DNA of 64,000 bases from Alsobacter sp045348435 (GCF_045348435.1 NZ_CP157484.1:372001-436000); one strand, 5' to 3'; positions 33,028 through 43,355 are shown, counted from the first letter of the stretch. Numbers and translations: made by a program. Notes: generated by a model from the sequence alone, not told the origin.

Positions 33028-36000
33028 TCAGAGCTTCGCCGATCGCGCCTTTGCGGGCGCGTCGCCGGCGCTGTCGCGGTCCCAGCCGCCCGCCGGAGCG
33101 GCGACGTCGTTGGCCTTGGCGTCCTGCGGCTTGGCCCGGAACGCGTCGAGCGCCGCCTTGGCGGCCGCCAGCTGCGCGGCGTCCATACGGCCCGCCACCT
33201 CGTCGCGCTTCTTGAACGCGTCCTGGTCGCCCTGGGCCGCCGCGAGCGAGAACCACATCCAGCTTTCCGGCAGGTTCTGCTGCACGCCAAGGCCGCGCGC
33301 GGTCAGGATCGCCAGGTTGTACTGGCTGTCGCGCACGCCGAACTCGGCGGCCTTGCGGAACCACTGCGCCGCGCCCGAATAGTCCGGCTTGCCGCCGACG
33401 CCCTCTGCGATCAGCACGCCGAGATTGTGCATCGCCTTGGCGTTGCCGGCGTCCGCGGCCCGCTGGTACCAGCTCTTGGCCATCGCCAGGTCCTTGGCGA
33501 CGCCGACGCCCTTTTCGTAGATGCTGCCGAGGCGGTATTGCGCCGGCGCGAGGCCGAGCCCCGCCGCCTTCTCGAACCACTGCGCCGAGAGCTTGGGATC
33601 GCGCGTCGCGCCGCGGCCGTCGGCCAGCCGCACCGCGATCTCGTAGGAGGCGGCCGGGTCGTTCAGGCTCGCCGCCTTCTGCAGCGCCTTGGGCCATGCG
33701 CCCGTCGGCAGGCTCGCGGCCGGAGCCTCCGGCCCCTTGCCGTCCTGGGCCTTGCCCTCCGGGGCTTTGGCGTCGGCCGGCCCCGGCTTCGGGGCGGGGG
33801 CGAGCGAGCCGACGGTGGCGGGGTCGCGCGCCCCGAAGGAGACGCCGGGAGCCAGCGGGTTGGCGGTGAAGGTCTGGGCCGGGACGCCCGTCGGAGCCGT
33901 CAGGCTGGAACCCATCGTCGGGGCTGCGGGCGCGGCGCTCTCCGGGGCCGGCCGGGCCGGCTGCGAGGCCGCCGGCGGCGCCAGCTGGGACTGCTTCTCG
34001 GCGTTGCGGGCGGTCCCGTCGATCGGGGCCTGCGGGGGCGCGAGGTTGGACGGCTCCTGCCCCTGCAGCATGTTGCGCGCCACCTGGGCGCCGCTGACCG
34101 CCAGGAGGATGGTGGCGAGGCCGATCAGGATCGGCCGACGCTTGGCGTCCACATAGGCCCGGACCTGCTCGACCGCGGATCCGCCGCCCGCGGCCGCCCC
34201 GATGGCGTCCCCGTCGGAAGCGGCGCTGCGGCTGATGGCGTCCTGGGCCGAAGCGGCGACCGCCTTGGCGGCGGTCTTGACCTTGCCGGTCTTGTCGGAG
34301 CCGCCGAGCCGGAACCTGGATTTCGGCTCCTCCCGGATCGGCTGGGCGCCGTGCGCCGCCTGAGCGGCCTTGCGGGCGGCCGCGATGAAGCTGGCCTTCG
34401 GGCTTTCTGCCTGGTCGTCGCGGTCGAAGTCCGGGGCGACGCGCTCGCCATGGCCCTGCGGGCGTCCGCTGCCGGGCTCCAGCAGCATGTCGTCGGCGAG
34501 ATCCATGATCGCCGCCGAAGCGGAGGACTGCGTCGGGGCGTCGTGCGCGCGTTCGGCGTCGCTGGCGCGGGCCGTTGGGCGGGCCGGCTGCCGCTGCGGC
34601 TGCAGGCCGAGCGCCCGGGCCGCCTCGGCCGCCGCGGCGGCGGCCGCCAGCTTCTGCGCCGTCACGGTCGGCGCCGAGGCCGCGGAGGGGGCGGCGTCGC
34701 GCGCCTGCTGCTGGCGGCCGGCCCCCTCGGCGACGGTCATCAACCGGACGCGGTCGCTCGCCATGTCGGATTCGAGCATGCCGAGCCGCTCGACGATCTT
34801 CTCCAGCGTGTCGTGCACGGCCTCGAGGGTCTGGCGCGTGCGCACCTCGGCGAATTCCGACGGGGCGGAGCGGGAGGTGTCGGAGCCCATCACCCGCGCC
34901 GCCGCCTCGTTCGCTGCCTTGGTGGCGGCGACGTCGGCGGCCGCGAGCGCGCCGAGCTTGGCGTCCTCGATCTTGGCGAACAGGTCTCCGATGGACCGCT
35001 CCATCGAGCGCAGGGCCGAGAAGCCCTCGCCGGAGCGCTCCAGCGCGGCCGTCATCGAGGCGAGGTGGCCCTGGAGCGCGTCCAGCGACGGCGCGTCGCC
35101 CGCCCCGGTGCGCACCTTGTCGATCTTGTCCCCGAGCGTGCGGACGAGGGTCTCCAGGGGCGTCATGTCGGGCGCGGCGGACTTGCGGTCCAGCGCCTCG
35201 GACAGGGCTGACATCTTGCGGTCCAGCGCGTCCAGCGCGGCGCGGTTGGCGGGCGCGCCCTTGAACGAGTCGAGCTTTTCGCCCAGCGAGCGAAGCTGTC
35301 CCTCGATCGGCGAGAGCCGGCCCCGGATGTCGTCGAAGTCTCCGCGGTCGCCCTCGCGGTCGAAGCGCTGGCCCAGCTCCTCCAGGCGCTGTTCGAGCCG
35401 GTCGAAGCTCGCCTGCGGGTTGAAGTCCTGCATGGCCGCGCGGATCGCCGCGACGGCGTCGGAGAGGTCGGCGAGAGCGGCCGACCCCACCTGGCCGGAG
35501 CCGCGGGACGGCTTGGCGAGCGCGATGTCGAGCCGGTGGCCGAGCGCGGCGACCTGCTTCTCGAGCGGCTCCAGCGACACGGGCCTGGCCGCCTTGGCGA
35601 CGACGCCGCGCAGGTCCGCGATCTGCGACAGGATGGCTTCGACCACCTCGGCCGACATGCCCTGGGCGGGAGCCCGGTCGAGCCTGGCGGCGAGGCCGCC
35701 GATATCGTCGCGCAGCGCGGTCAGCCCGGCCACGGGGCGCAGCTCCTCGACCAGGTTGCGCATGTCGTCCAGCACGTGCTGCGCCGGACCATGATGGCGC
35801 TCGCCGTCCTGGTGAGCCTCCCAGTTCTCCACCCGGTCCGACAGCGTCGCGACGCTGCGTTCCAGGGAGGCGAAATCGCTGCGGTTGGAGATGGTCTGGA
35901 CGGTGCGGGCGAGGTCGGCGAGCTCGCGGCGCATCGCGTCGACGCCCGGCGGATCGCGCGGCTGGTCCATGCGCTCGAGGCGCTCGGCCAGGCTCACCAC

Positions 36001-37122
36001 GTCGCCGCGCAGGCCGTCGAGCAGTTCGGCGGTGCGGTCCGCCTCGCGCGGGCGGCGTTGCGGCGGCGCCTCCAGCCGGGTCTGGCGGGAGCGGATCTGG
36101 GCGATGGCCTCGTCGAGGGTGTGCGCCGGCGGAATCAGCGTCTCGGCGTCGTCGTCGTCGTAGCGGTCGGCCCCGCCCTGCGCGTCGAGCGCGTCCAGGA
36201 CCGATGCGAGCTTTTCCTCGATGCGGGCGATGCGTTCGCCCCGGCCCCGGTCGCCGCCGCGGGCGGACGACGCGTGCTCGGTCTCCTCCAGCTTGTCGGC
36301 GATGTCGACGAGGCGGCTCTCCAACTGCTTGATCGAGGCTTCGATTCGCGACGGCGACGCCGTCGCCGAGGCGGTCTTGTGCTCGATCCGCTCCTCCAGC
36401 CGCAGGATGGCGGCCCGGATCGGCTCCAGCTCTGTAGAGCCCTTGTGGGCGATGGCCCGCTCCAGCGAATCCATGCGGTTCGTCACCAGCCCCAGCGCGT
36501 CGCGCAGGGCGGTGGAGGTGCGTTCCTGGGCTTGCGCGAGGGCGCTCAGCTCCTCGCCGCGGCGGGTGTCCGAGCGCTCCATGAAGCGGACGATCGAATC
36601 GAGCGCGCCGGCCGTCTTCTCCTCGACGGCTTCCGTGCGCAGCCGGTTCTCCTGCATGGCCCGCTCGAGCACCGAGGCGAGGTCGTTGCGGTCCGCGTAG
36701 GCGTCCTGTCGCTCGCCTGCCGGCTGGCGCTTGGCCGCCGTGCGGGGCAGGGCGGTCTCGCCGGCGCGCTGGGACAGGCGCTCCAGCCGGGCTTCGAGGC
36801 TGGCGAGGCGCTCCGCCGCGGCATCGTCCTCGTGGCGGGCCGCGGGACGCGAGGCGGGCGCCGCCGGGCGCGACCGGGACGGGGATGCTGCGTGGGCCGC
36901 CGGGCGCTCCTCGCCCTCGAAATCACGGGCCTGGGGATGGGCCGGCGCATGGGATTGGGCGGCTTCGCGCCGCTCACGCTCTTCACGTTCGGAGGCGGTC
37001 TCGGCGATGACGGTGTTGAGCCACTCGCCCAGCGTCATGCCGGCCCGTCGCGCGGCGTCCTTGGCCGCGTCGCGCGCATTCGCGTCGACGCCTTTCACGC
37101 TCCACGGGATCGCCTGCTTCAT
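33028..37122 (-). CDS. PodJ-like polar localisation protein with coiled coils and Sel1 repeats
   Basis: A 1364-residue protein. The N-terminus MKQAIPWSVKGVDANARDAAKDAARRAG with LGEWLNTVI is the pattern of PodJ-type and related Hyphomicrobiales scaffold proteins. Residues about 60-960 are charged, heptad-rich coiled coil. A single transmembrane helix (LIGLATILLAVSGAQVARNM) lies near 995-1015 and is followed by a Pro/Ala-rich periplasmic linker. About five Sel1-like repeats occur near 1145-1330, for example SAQWFEKAAGLGLAPAQYRLGSIYEKGVGVA. The architecture suggests a cytoplasmic polar organiser with a periplasmic peptidoglycan-sensing end. The ATG at 37122 was preferred to a longer reading because conserved sequence begins there. 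It stands alone, with no clear operon partners. Confidence 0.86.
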   Translation of the reverse strand: MKQAIPWSVKGVDANARDAAKDAARRAGMTLGEWLNTVIAETASEREERERREAAQSHAPAHPQARDFEGEERPAAHAASPSRSRPAAPASRPAARHEDDAAAERLASLEARLERLSQRAGETALPRTAAKRQPAGERQDAYADRNDLASVLERAMQENRLRTEAVEEKTAGALDSIVRFMERSDTRRGEELSALAQAQERTSTALRDALGLVTNRMDSLERAIAHKGSTELEPIRAAILRLEERIEHKTASATASPSRIEASIKQLESRLVDIADKLEETEHASSARGGDRGRGERIARIEEKLASVLDALDAQGGADRYDDDDAETLIPPAHTLDEAIAQIRSRQTRLEAPPQRRPREADRTAELLDGLRGDVVSLAERLERMDQPRDPPGVDAMRRELADLARTVQTISNRSDFASLERSVATLSDRVENWEAHQDGERHHGPAQHVLDDMRNLVEELRPVAGLTALRDDIGGLAARLDRAPAQGMSAEVVEAILSQIADLRGVVAKAARPVSLEPLEKQVAALGHRLDIALAKPSRGSGQVGSAALADLSDAVAAIRAAMQDFNPQASFDRLEQRLEELGQRFDREGDRGDFDDIRGRLSPIEGQLRSLGEKLDSFKGAPANRAALDALDRKMSALSEALDRKSAAPDMTPLETLVRTLGDKIDKVRTGAGDAPSLDALQGHLASMTAALERSGEGFSALRSMERSIGDLFAKIEDAKLGALAAADVAATKAANEAAARVMGSDTSRSAPSEFAEVRTRQTLEAVHDTLEKIVERLGMLESDMASDRVRLMTVAEGAGRQQQARDAAPSAASAPTVTAQKLAAAAAAAEAARALGLQPQRQPARPTARASDAERAHDAPTQSSASAAIMDLADDMLLEPGSGRPQGHGERVAPDFDRDDQAESPKASFIAAARKAAQAAHGAQPIREEPKSRFRLGGSDKTGKVKTAAKAVAASAQDAISRSAASDGDAIGAAAGGGSAVEQVRAYVDAKRRPILIGLATILLAVSGAQVARNMLQGQEPSNLAPPQAPIDGTARNAEKQSQLAPPAASQPARPAPESAAPAAPTMGSSLTAPTGVPAQTFTANPLAPGVSFGARDPATVGSLAPAPKPGPADAKAPEGKAQDGKGPEAPAASLPTGAWPKALQKAASLNDPAASYEIAVRLADGRGATRDPKLSAQWFEKAAGLGLAPAQYRLGSIYEKGVGVAKDLAMAKSWYQRAADAGNAKAMHNLGVLIAEGVGGKPDYSGAAQWFRKAAEFGVRDSQYNLAILTARGLGVQQNLPESWMWFSLAAAQGDQDAFKKRDEVAGRMDAAQLAAAKAALDAFRAKPQDAKANDVAAPAGGWDRDSAGDAPAKARSAKL

Positions 37123-37455
37123 GTCCACGCTCGTCTTTGAGGGGTGCGAACCCACTCGGCACCAGGGCATCGGCGGGGGCCGATGCAGCCTCGGCGTTCC
37201 TCGGCCCTTCTTCAGAACGACTGAGCGAACTCCGCGCATCTGACTTTTCTGGGCTTACGGTAAACAGGTCGTTAAGGAAGCCGCTTTGGCCGTTAAGTTT
37301 TGAGTAGGAGAGACGAAGAATTCGTTTCCTAGCGGAACGCCGCCCCGGTCTCCCTCTTCCCAAGCCGGCCGACATGGTTTATATGTGAACTAAATCGGGT
37401 AGACGTCCCGCCGAGCCTGCTCGCGCGAATGCGGGACCCCCTGGAGGAGCCAGCC
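37123..37455. other. Intergenic region between podJ-like gene and beta-oxidation operon
   Basis: About 330 bases with divergent genes on both sides. It is more AT-rich than its surroundings from 37250 to 37400. I find no ORF with a ribosome binding site and no RNA structure. It should contain two divergent promoters, but I cannot position them. Confidence 0.5.
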
Positions 37456-39249
37456 ATGCCGACCTACAAGGCCCCCGTCGAGGACGTCCAGTTCCTGCTC
37501 AACGACGTCTTCCGCATGGAGCGCTACAGCAACCTGCCGGGATTCGCGGACGCCTCGCCGGACGTGGTCGAGGCGGTTCTGGGCGAAGCCGCCAAGCTCT
37601 GCGAGGAGGTGCTGCAGCCGCTCAACCGCGTGGGCGACCTTGAAGGCTGCATCCGCCATGACGACGGCCGCGTCACCACGCCGAAGGGCTTCAAGGACGC
37701 CGTGAACGCCTTCGCGCAGGGCGGCTGGATCGGCCTCGCGGCGGATCCCGAATATGGCGGCCAGGGCCTGCCCTACACGCTGGCGGCGGTCGTCAACGAG
37801 TTCTCGTCTTCCGCCAACATGGCGCTGGCCATGTATCCGGGCCTCACCATGGGCGCGATCGCGGCTCTGCACACCCACGGCTCGCCCGAGCAGAAGGCGC
37901 TGTACCTGCCGAAGATGATCGCCGGCGAGTGGACCGGCACCATGAACCTCACCGAGCCGCATTGCGGCACGGATCTGGGGCTGATCAAGACCAAGGCGGT
38001 CCCGCAGCCGGACGGCTCCTACAAGATCACCGGCACCAAGATTTTCATCTCGGCCGGCGAGCACGACATCACGTCCAACATCATCCACCTCGTGCTGGCC
38101 CGCATCGAGGGAGCGCCCGAGGGCGTGAAGGGCATCTCGCTCTTCGTTGTCCCCAAGGTGAAGGTGGCGGCCGATGGCTCGCTCGGCGACCGCAACGGCG
38201 TTGCCTGCGGCTCCATCGAGCACAAGATGGGCCTCCACGGCAACGCCACCTGCGTGATGAACTACGACGAGGCGACCGGCTGGCTGATCGGCCAGGAGAA
38301 CCGCGGCCTCGCCGCCATGTTCGTGATGATGAACGAGGCGCGCCTCGGCGTCGCCATCCAGGGGCTTGCGCAGTCCGAGGTCGCCTACCAGAACGCCGCA
38401 GCCTACGCCAAGGATCGCATCCAGGGCCGCTCGCTCACGGGCGCCAAGGCGACCGACAAGCCGGCGGACCCGATCATCGTCCACCCCGACGTGCGCCGGA
38501 CCCTGTTGCAGATCCGCGCCTTCAACGAGGCCGCCCGCGCGCTGGTGCTCTACACGGCGCTGAAGAGCGACGTCGCTCACCGCGGCGGCGACGAGAAGGA
38601 ACGCCAGCAGGCCGACGACTGGCTCGGCCTCCTGACGCCGGTGCTGAAGGGCGTGCTGACAGATGTCGGCTTCGACAATGCGGTCAGGGCCCAGCAGATG
38701 TTCGGCGGCCACGGCTACATCGCCGAATGGGGCATGGAGCAGTTCGTCCGCGACGCCCGCATCGCCATGATCTACGAGGGCGCCAACGGCATCCAGGCGC
38801 TCGACCTCGTCGGCCGCAAGCTGCCCAAGGATGGCGGCCGCGCCGTGATGGGCTTCTTCAACGAGGTCGGGACCTACCTGAAGGAGAAGGGCGAGGACCC
38901 GGCGTTGGCGCCGTTCTGCAAGCCCCTGGGCGGCGCCTTGCAGCACCTGCAGCAGGCCACCATGTGGTTCATGAACAACGCCATGGCCAGGCCCGACAAC
39001 GCCGGCGCCGGCAGCGTCGACTACATGCACCTCTTCGGCCTCGTCGCCATGGGCTACATGTGGGTGCGCATCGTCGAGGCGGCCGCGGCCAAGAAGGCGG
39101 CCGGCGAGGGCGACGCCGCCGTGCTCGACGCCAAGCTGGTGACGGCCCGCTTCTTCATGGAGCGCATGCTGCCCGAGACCGCCGCCCACCTCGCCCGCAT
39201 CTCCGCCGGCTCGGACGCCATCATGGCGATGCCCGCCGAGGCGTTCTGA
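37456..39249 (+). CDS. Acyl-CoA dehydrogenase with C-terminal extension (FadE/DmdC-like)
   Basis: A 597-residue acyl-CoA dehydrogenase of the long type. The N-terminal signature PTYKAPVEDVQFLLNDVF, the FAD/substrate region NLTEPHCGTDLGLIKTKAV, and the RDARIAMIYEGANGIQALDL segment with the normal catalytic Glu are all present. A C-terminal acetyl-CoA dehydrogenase-like domain (about 470-597) follows. It introduces the double bond in beta-oxidation; the substrate could be a long-chain acyl-CoA or 3-methylmercaptopropionyl-CoA, as in DmdC. GGAGGA precedes the ATG at 37456. The thiolase and the multifunctional hydratase/dehydrogenase follow on the same strand. Confidence 0.9.
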   Translation: MPTYKAPVEDVQFLLNDVFRMERYSNLPGFADASPDVVEAVLGEAAKLCEEVLQPLNRVGDLEGCIRHDDGRVTTPKGFKDAVNAFAQGGWIGLAADPEYGGQGLPYTLAAVVNEFSSSANMALAMYPGLTMGAIAALHTHGSPEQKALYLPKMIAGEWTGTMNLTEPHCGTDLGLIKTKAVPQPDGSYKITGTKIFISAGEHDITSNIIHLVLARIEGAPEGVKGISLFVVPKVKVAADGSLGDRNGVACGSIEHKMGLHGNATCVMNYDEATGWLIGQENRGLAAMFVMMNEARLGVAIQGLAQSEVAYQNAAAYAKDRIQGRSLTGAKATDKPADPIIVHPDVRRTLLQIRAFNEAARALVLYTALKSDVAHRGGDEKERQQADDWLGLLTPVLKGVLTDVGFDNAVRAQQMFGGHGYIAEWGMEQFVRDARIAMIYEGANGIQALDLVGRKLPKDGGRAVMGFFNEVGTYLKEKGEDPALAPFCKPLGGALQHLQQATMWFMNNAMARPDNAGAGSVDYMHLFGLVAMGYMWVRIVEAAAAKKAAGEGDAAVLDAKLVTARFFMERMLPETAAHLARISAGSDAIMAMPAEAF

Positions 39250-39260
39250 GTTCTGGAACC

Positions 39261-39375
39261 CTCTCCCGCGCAGCGGGGGAGGGCAGGGAGGGGGCGGTCG
39301 AGCGCCGGATGTCCAGCTTGTCCTGAGCACCCCCTCTGTCCGCGGCGCGGACATCTCCCCCGCCGCGCGGGAGAG
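39261..39375. repeat. Palindromic intergenic repeat element
   Basis: Two 21-base arms, 39261-39281 and 39355-39375, are reverse complements with one mismatch. They are separated by 73 bases that also pair in part. The unit sits between the acyl-CoA dehydrogenase and thiolase genes and would form a long hairpin in RNA. It looks like a dispersed, non-coding palindrome of the kind common between Hyphomicrobiales genes, and it may uncouple the two parts of the operon. Confidence 0.8.
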
Positions 39376-39448
39376 AGTTCGCGCGCCGCCGTTTGATGCT
39401 TAAGATCACCCCAACCGCCGCGCGCCGGCGGACCCCAGGGAGACCACC

Positions 39449-40657
39449 ATGCCCGACGCCTACATCTTCGACGCCGTCCGCACCCCGCGCGGGCGCGGCA
39501 AGCAGGATGGATCCCTGCACGAGGTGAGCTCGCTGGCGCTGGCCGCGCATGCGCTGCGGTCGATCCGCGAGCGCAACGACCTCGACACCACGAAGGTCGA
39601 CGACGTCGTGCTCGGCTGCGTCGATCCGGTGGGCGAGGCCGGCGGCGACATCGCCCGCGCGGCGGCGCTGACGGCCGACTATGGCGACAGCGTGCCGGGC
39701 ATTCAGATCAACCGCTTCTGCGCCTCGGGCCTCGACGCCGTGAACTTCGCCTCCGCGCAGGTCATGTCCGGCCAGCAGGATCTCGCGGTCGCGGGCGGCG
39801 TGGAGAGCATGAGCCGCGTCGGCATCGGCGCCTCCGGCGGCGCCTGGCCGGTGGACCCGGCCATCGCGATCAAATCCTACTTCATGCCGCAGGGCGTCTC
39901 GGCCGACCTCATCGCCACCAAATACGGCTTCAGCCGCGACGAGGTGGACGCCTATGCTGTCGAGAGCCAGCGCCGCGCCAAGGCCGCCTGGGACGAGGGC
40001 CGGTTCTCGAAGTCCGTCGTGCCCGTGCGCGACGTCAACGGCCTCACGATCCTGGCCCATGACGAACACATGCGGCCCCAGACCGACATGCAGTCGCTGG
40101 CGAGCCTGAAGCCCTCCTTCGTGATGATGGGCGAGCAGGGCGGCTTCGACGCCGTGGCCGTGCAGGCCCACCCGGAAGTCGAAAAGGTCATTCACGTCCA
40201 CCACGCCGGCAACTCCTCCGGCATCGTGGACGGCGCCGCCGCCGTGCTGGTCGGCAACGCCGACGCCGGCCGCGCGGCGGGCCTGAAGCCCCGCGCCCGC
40301 ATCCGCGCATTCGCGAACATCGGCTCGGAGCCGGCGCTGATGCTGACGGGCCCGGTGGACGTCACCCGCAAGGTGCTGCAGCGCGCCGGCATGTCGATCG
40401 CCGACATAGACCTCTTCGAGGTCAACGAGGCTTTCGCCGCCGTGGTGCTGCGCTTCATGCAGGCCTTCGATGCCGACCCCGCCAAGGTGAACCCCAACGG
40501 CGGCGCCATCGCGCTCGGCCATCCGCTCGGCGCCACGGGCGCCATGCTGATCGGCACGGCGCTCGACGAGCTGGAGCGCACCGGCAAGTCCACCGCGCTC
40601 ATCACGCTCTGCATCGGCGCCGGCATGGGCACGGCGACGATCATCGAGCGCGTCTGA
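39449..40657 (+). CDS. Acetyl-CoA C-acetyltransferase / 3-ketoacyl-CoA thiolase
   Basis: A 402-residue thiolase. The acyl-accepting Cys is in QINRFCASGLDAVNFASAQV (near 90), the base His is in GGAIALGHPLGATGA (near 355) and the second active-site Cys in LCIGAGMGTA (near 390). EVNEAFAAVVLRF is the third signature. It cleaves 3-ketoacyl-CoA to acetyl-CoA and a shortened acyl-CoA. CAGGGAGA precedes the ATG and the hydratase/dehydrogenase gene begins 25 bases after its stop, so the two form the standard FadA-FadB type pair. Confidence 0.94.
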   Translation: MPDAYIFDAVRTPRGRGKQDGSLHEVSSLALAAHALRSIRERNDLDTTKVDDVVLGCVDPVGEAGGDIARAAALTADYGDSVPGIQINRFCASGLDAVNFASAQVMSGQQDLAVAGGVESMSRVGIGASGGAWPVDPAIAIKSYFMPQGVSADLIATKYGFSRDEVDAYAVESQRRAKAAWDEGRFSKSVVPVRDVNGLTILAHDEHMRPQTDMQSLASLKPSFVMMGEQGGFDAVAVQAHPEVEKVIHVHHAGNSSGIVDGAAAVLVGNADAGRAAGLKPRARIRAFANIGSEPALMLTGPVDVTRKVLQRAGMSIADIDLFEVNEAFAAVVLRFMQAFDADPAKVNPNGGAIALGHPLGATGAMLIGTALDELERTGKSTALITLCIGAGMGTATIIERV

Positions 40658-40682
40658 CGCAAGCGGAACAGGGAGACACCCA

Positions 40683-42893
40683 ATGGAACTCGCGAATTTC
40701 CGCTTCGACATCGACGCCGACGGCGTGGCGCTCGCCACCTGGGACATGGCCGACCGCTCCATGAACGTCATCACCCCGCAGGTGATGGAAGACCTCGGCA
40801 AGCTCATCGACGAGGTGACGTCCAACGACGCCATCAAGGGTTGCGTGATCACGTCTGGCAAGGACGGCAGCTTTTCCGGCGGCGCCGACCTCACGATGCT
40901 GCAGGGTCTCGGGCTGGCCTACGCCAAGCTGGTGAAGCAGCAGGGCGAAGAGCCCGCCATGCAGTTCTTCTTCGACGAGAGCCGTCGGCTCAGCCTGCTG
41001 TATCGGCGGCTCGAAACCTGCGGCAAGCCCTTCGCGGCGGCCATCAACGGCGTCTGCCTCGGCGGCGCGTTCGAGCTCGCGCTGTCCTGCCACTACCGCG
41101 TTGTCTCGGACGACAAGGCGACCCGCGTCGGCCTGCCCGAGGTGAAGGTCGGCCTGTTCCCGGGCGCCGGCGGCACCCAGCGGGTCGCCCGCCTGATGCC
41201 GACCGGCGACGCCCTGCAGATGCTGTTCAAGGGCGAGCAGATCCGCCCCGCCGCCGCCAAGTCGATGAACCTCGTGCACGAGGTGGCCCCCAAGGCCGAG
41301 ATCGTCGCCAAGGCGAAGGCCTGGATCCTGGCCGGCGGGGTCGCCAAGGCGCCGTGGGACGCGGAGGGCTACCGCCTGCCGTCCAACAAGGTCTACTCGC
41401 CCCAGGGCATGATGGTGTGGCCGGCCGCCAACGCCATCTATCGCCGCGAGACGCAGAACAACTACCCGGCCATCAAGGCCGTGCTGCACGCCGTCTATGA
41501 GGGCCTGCAACTGCCGATGGACCTCGCCCTCAAGGTCGAGAGCCGCTGGTTCGCCAAGATCCTGCGCTCGCCCGAGGCGGCCGCGATGATCCGCACGCTC
41601 TTCGTCTCGATGCAGGAGCTGAACAAGGGCGCGCGCCGCCCGGTCGGCGTCCCGGCCTCCAGCCTCAAGAAGGTCGGCGTCATCGGGGCAGGCTTCATGG
41701 GCGCGAGCGTCGCCTATGTGACCGCCAACGCCGGCATCGACGTGGTGCTGATCGACCGCGACATGGAAGCCGCCGAGAAGGGCAAGGCCTACTCGCACAA
41801 GCTCGTCACCGACCAGATCATGAAGGGCCGCGCCAAGACGGCCGACCGCGACGCCCTGCTGGCCCGCATCACGCCATCGGCCGACTATGGGTCGCTGGCC
41901 GATTGCGACCTCGTGATCGAGGCCGTGTTCGAGGATCCCAAGGTCAAGGCGGAGGTGATCGCCCGCGCCGAAGCCGCCATGCCGGAAGGCGCCATCTTCG
42001 GCTCCAACACGTCGACCTTGCCCATCACCGGCCTGGCGGACACCGCCAAGCGGCCCGAGCAGTTCATCGGCATCCACTTCTTCTCGCCGGTGGAAAAGAT
42101 GCTGCTGGTCGAGGTCATCATGGCCAAGCAGACCGGCGACAAGGCCCTGGCGCTGGCGCTCGACTATGTGCGCGCCATCAAGAAGACGCCCATCGTGGTC
42201 AACGACGCGCGCGGCTTCTACGCCAACCGCTGCGTCGGCAACTACATCCGCGAGGGCCACCTGATGCTCATGGAAGGCGTGCCGCCCGCCATGATCGAGA
42301 ACGTCGCCCGCATGGCCGGCATGCCGGTGGGCCCGCTCTCCCTCAACGACGAGGTCGCGATCGATCTGGCGCTCAAGATCGTCAAGGCCACGAAGGCCCA
42401 GCTCGGCGACGCCGCTGTCGATCCCGTGCAGGAAAAGCTCCTCACGACGCTGGTGGAGACGGAAGGCCGCCTCGGCCGCAAGAACCGAAAGGGCTTCTAC
42501 GATTATCCCGAGAAGGGCCCGAAAACGCTCTGGCCCGGCCTCGCCGCCATCGCGGGCCAGCAGCTCGATCCGGACGCGCTGGACGTGGAGGAGCTGAAGC
42601 AGCGCCTGCTCGTCACCCAGGCGCTCGAGGCCGCGCGCTCGGTCGAGGAGGGGATCGTCACCGACCCCCGGGAGGCGGATGTCGGCTCCATCATCGGCTT
42701 CGGCTTTGCGCCCTATACGGGCGGCACGCTGAGCTACATCGACGGCATGGGGGCGAAGGCCTTCGTGGCGCTTTGCGAGAAGCTGGCCGCCAAATACGGC
42801 GCCCGCTTCGAGCCGAACGCCCAGCTGCGCGAGATGGCCGCCAAGGGCGAGACCTTCTACGGCCGGGCGGCCGGCGCCCGGCGCGCCGCCTGA
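40683..42893 (+). CDS. Enoyl-CoA hydratase/3-hydroxyacyl-CoA dehydrogenase multifunctional enzyme (FadB/FadJ type)
   Basis: A 736-residue multifunctional beta-oxidation enzyme. The N-terminal hydratase domain (about 1-300) has the oxyanion-hole GGADLTMLQ and both catalytic Glu regions (GGAFELALSCHYRV and GLPEVKVGLFPGAGGTQR). The dehydrogenase domain has the NAD-binding GVIGAGFMGASVAYVTANAG near 330. HFFSPVEKMLLVEV and VNDARGFYANRCVGNY follow with the catalytic His. It hydrates enoyl-CoA and oxidises 3-hydroxyacyl-CoA. GGGAGA lies upstream of the ATG. It is the last gene of the beta-oxidation set; a repeat-rich spacer follows. Confidence 0.94.
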   Translation: MELANFRFDIDADGVALATWDMADRSMNVITPQVMEDLGKLIDEVTSNDAIKGCVITSGKDGSFSGGADLTMLQGLGLAYAKLVKQQGEEPAMQFFFDESRRLSLLYRRLETCGKPFAAAINGVCLGGAFELALSCHYRVVSDDKATRVGLPEVKVGLFPGAGGTQRVARLMPTGDALQMLFKGEQIRPAAAKSMNLVHEVAPKAEIVAKAKAWILAGGVAKAPWDAEGYRLPSNKVYSPQGMMVWPAANAIYRRETQNNYPAIKAVLHAVYEGLQLPMDLALKVESRWFAKILRSPEAAAMIRTLFVSMQELNKGARRPVGVPASSLKKVGVIGAGFMGASVAYVTANAGIDVVLIDRDMEAAEKGKAYSHKLVTDQIMKGRAKTADRDALLARITPSADYGSLADCDLVIEAVFEDPKVKAEVIARAEAAMPEGAIFGSNTSTLPITGLADTAKRPEQFIGIHFFSPVEKMLLVEVIMAKQTGDKALALALDYVRAIKKTPIVVNDARGFYANRCVGNYIREGHLMLMEGVPPAMIENVARMAGMPVGPLSLNDEVAIDLALKIVKATKAQLGDAAVDPVQEKLLTTLVETEGRLGRKNRKGFYDYPEKGPKTLWPGLAAIAGQQLDPDALDVEELKQRLLVTQALEAARSVEEGIVTDPREADVGSIIGFGFAPYTGGTLSYIDGMGAKAFVALCEKLAAKYGARFEPNAQLREMAAKGETFYGRAAGARRAA

Positions 42894-43355
42894 CCCGCGG
42901 CAGCCCCATTCCCCTCGTCCATCGCGACGCGATGCTCGGCCGCCTTCTCCCCGTGCCGAGGAGAAGCGAAGCACGAATAGCTCCGCGGCCTTTCGGCCCG
43001 GAGGTGGAGGGCGGCGCGGAGCGGCGTCGCTGGGGACCCCACGGCGAGTGGGGTAGGTGGATAGTGAAGCCGGGAGGCCGCCAGGCCCCGCCGCTCCGCG
43101 CGCAGCGTTTGAAGGATAGAAGAGCCGGTCCCGGGGCGCTTTCAGCCCCTTCGCGCTTCGCTGGTCGGACCTTCGGTTCCATCCGCCGCCTCGACCGGGT
43201 CGTGAGCCCGGCTTCGACGGCCGCCGCCCCCGATCCACATCCGTCACGCTGCAGACGCCCCTCCGTGGACCAGAGCATCGATAGGGTTATAGGAATTTTA
43301 TCAGTTTGTCAACCGCCGTGGCGCCGTCCGGCCCCTTGTCCGGCCCTTCGGGCCA

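Noticed and set aside
40641..43247. 868-codon minus-strand frame spanning the multifunctional enzyme and the repeat spacer
   Set aside because: It is antisense to a textbook FadB-type gene, and its extension into the spacer follows repeat composition rather than coding signals.
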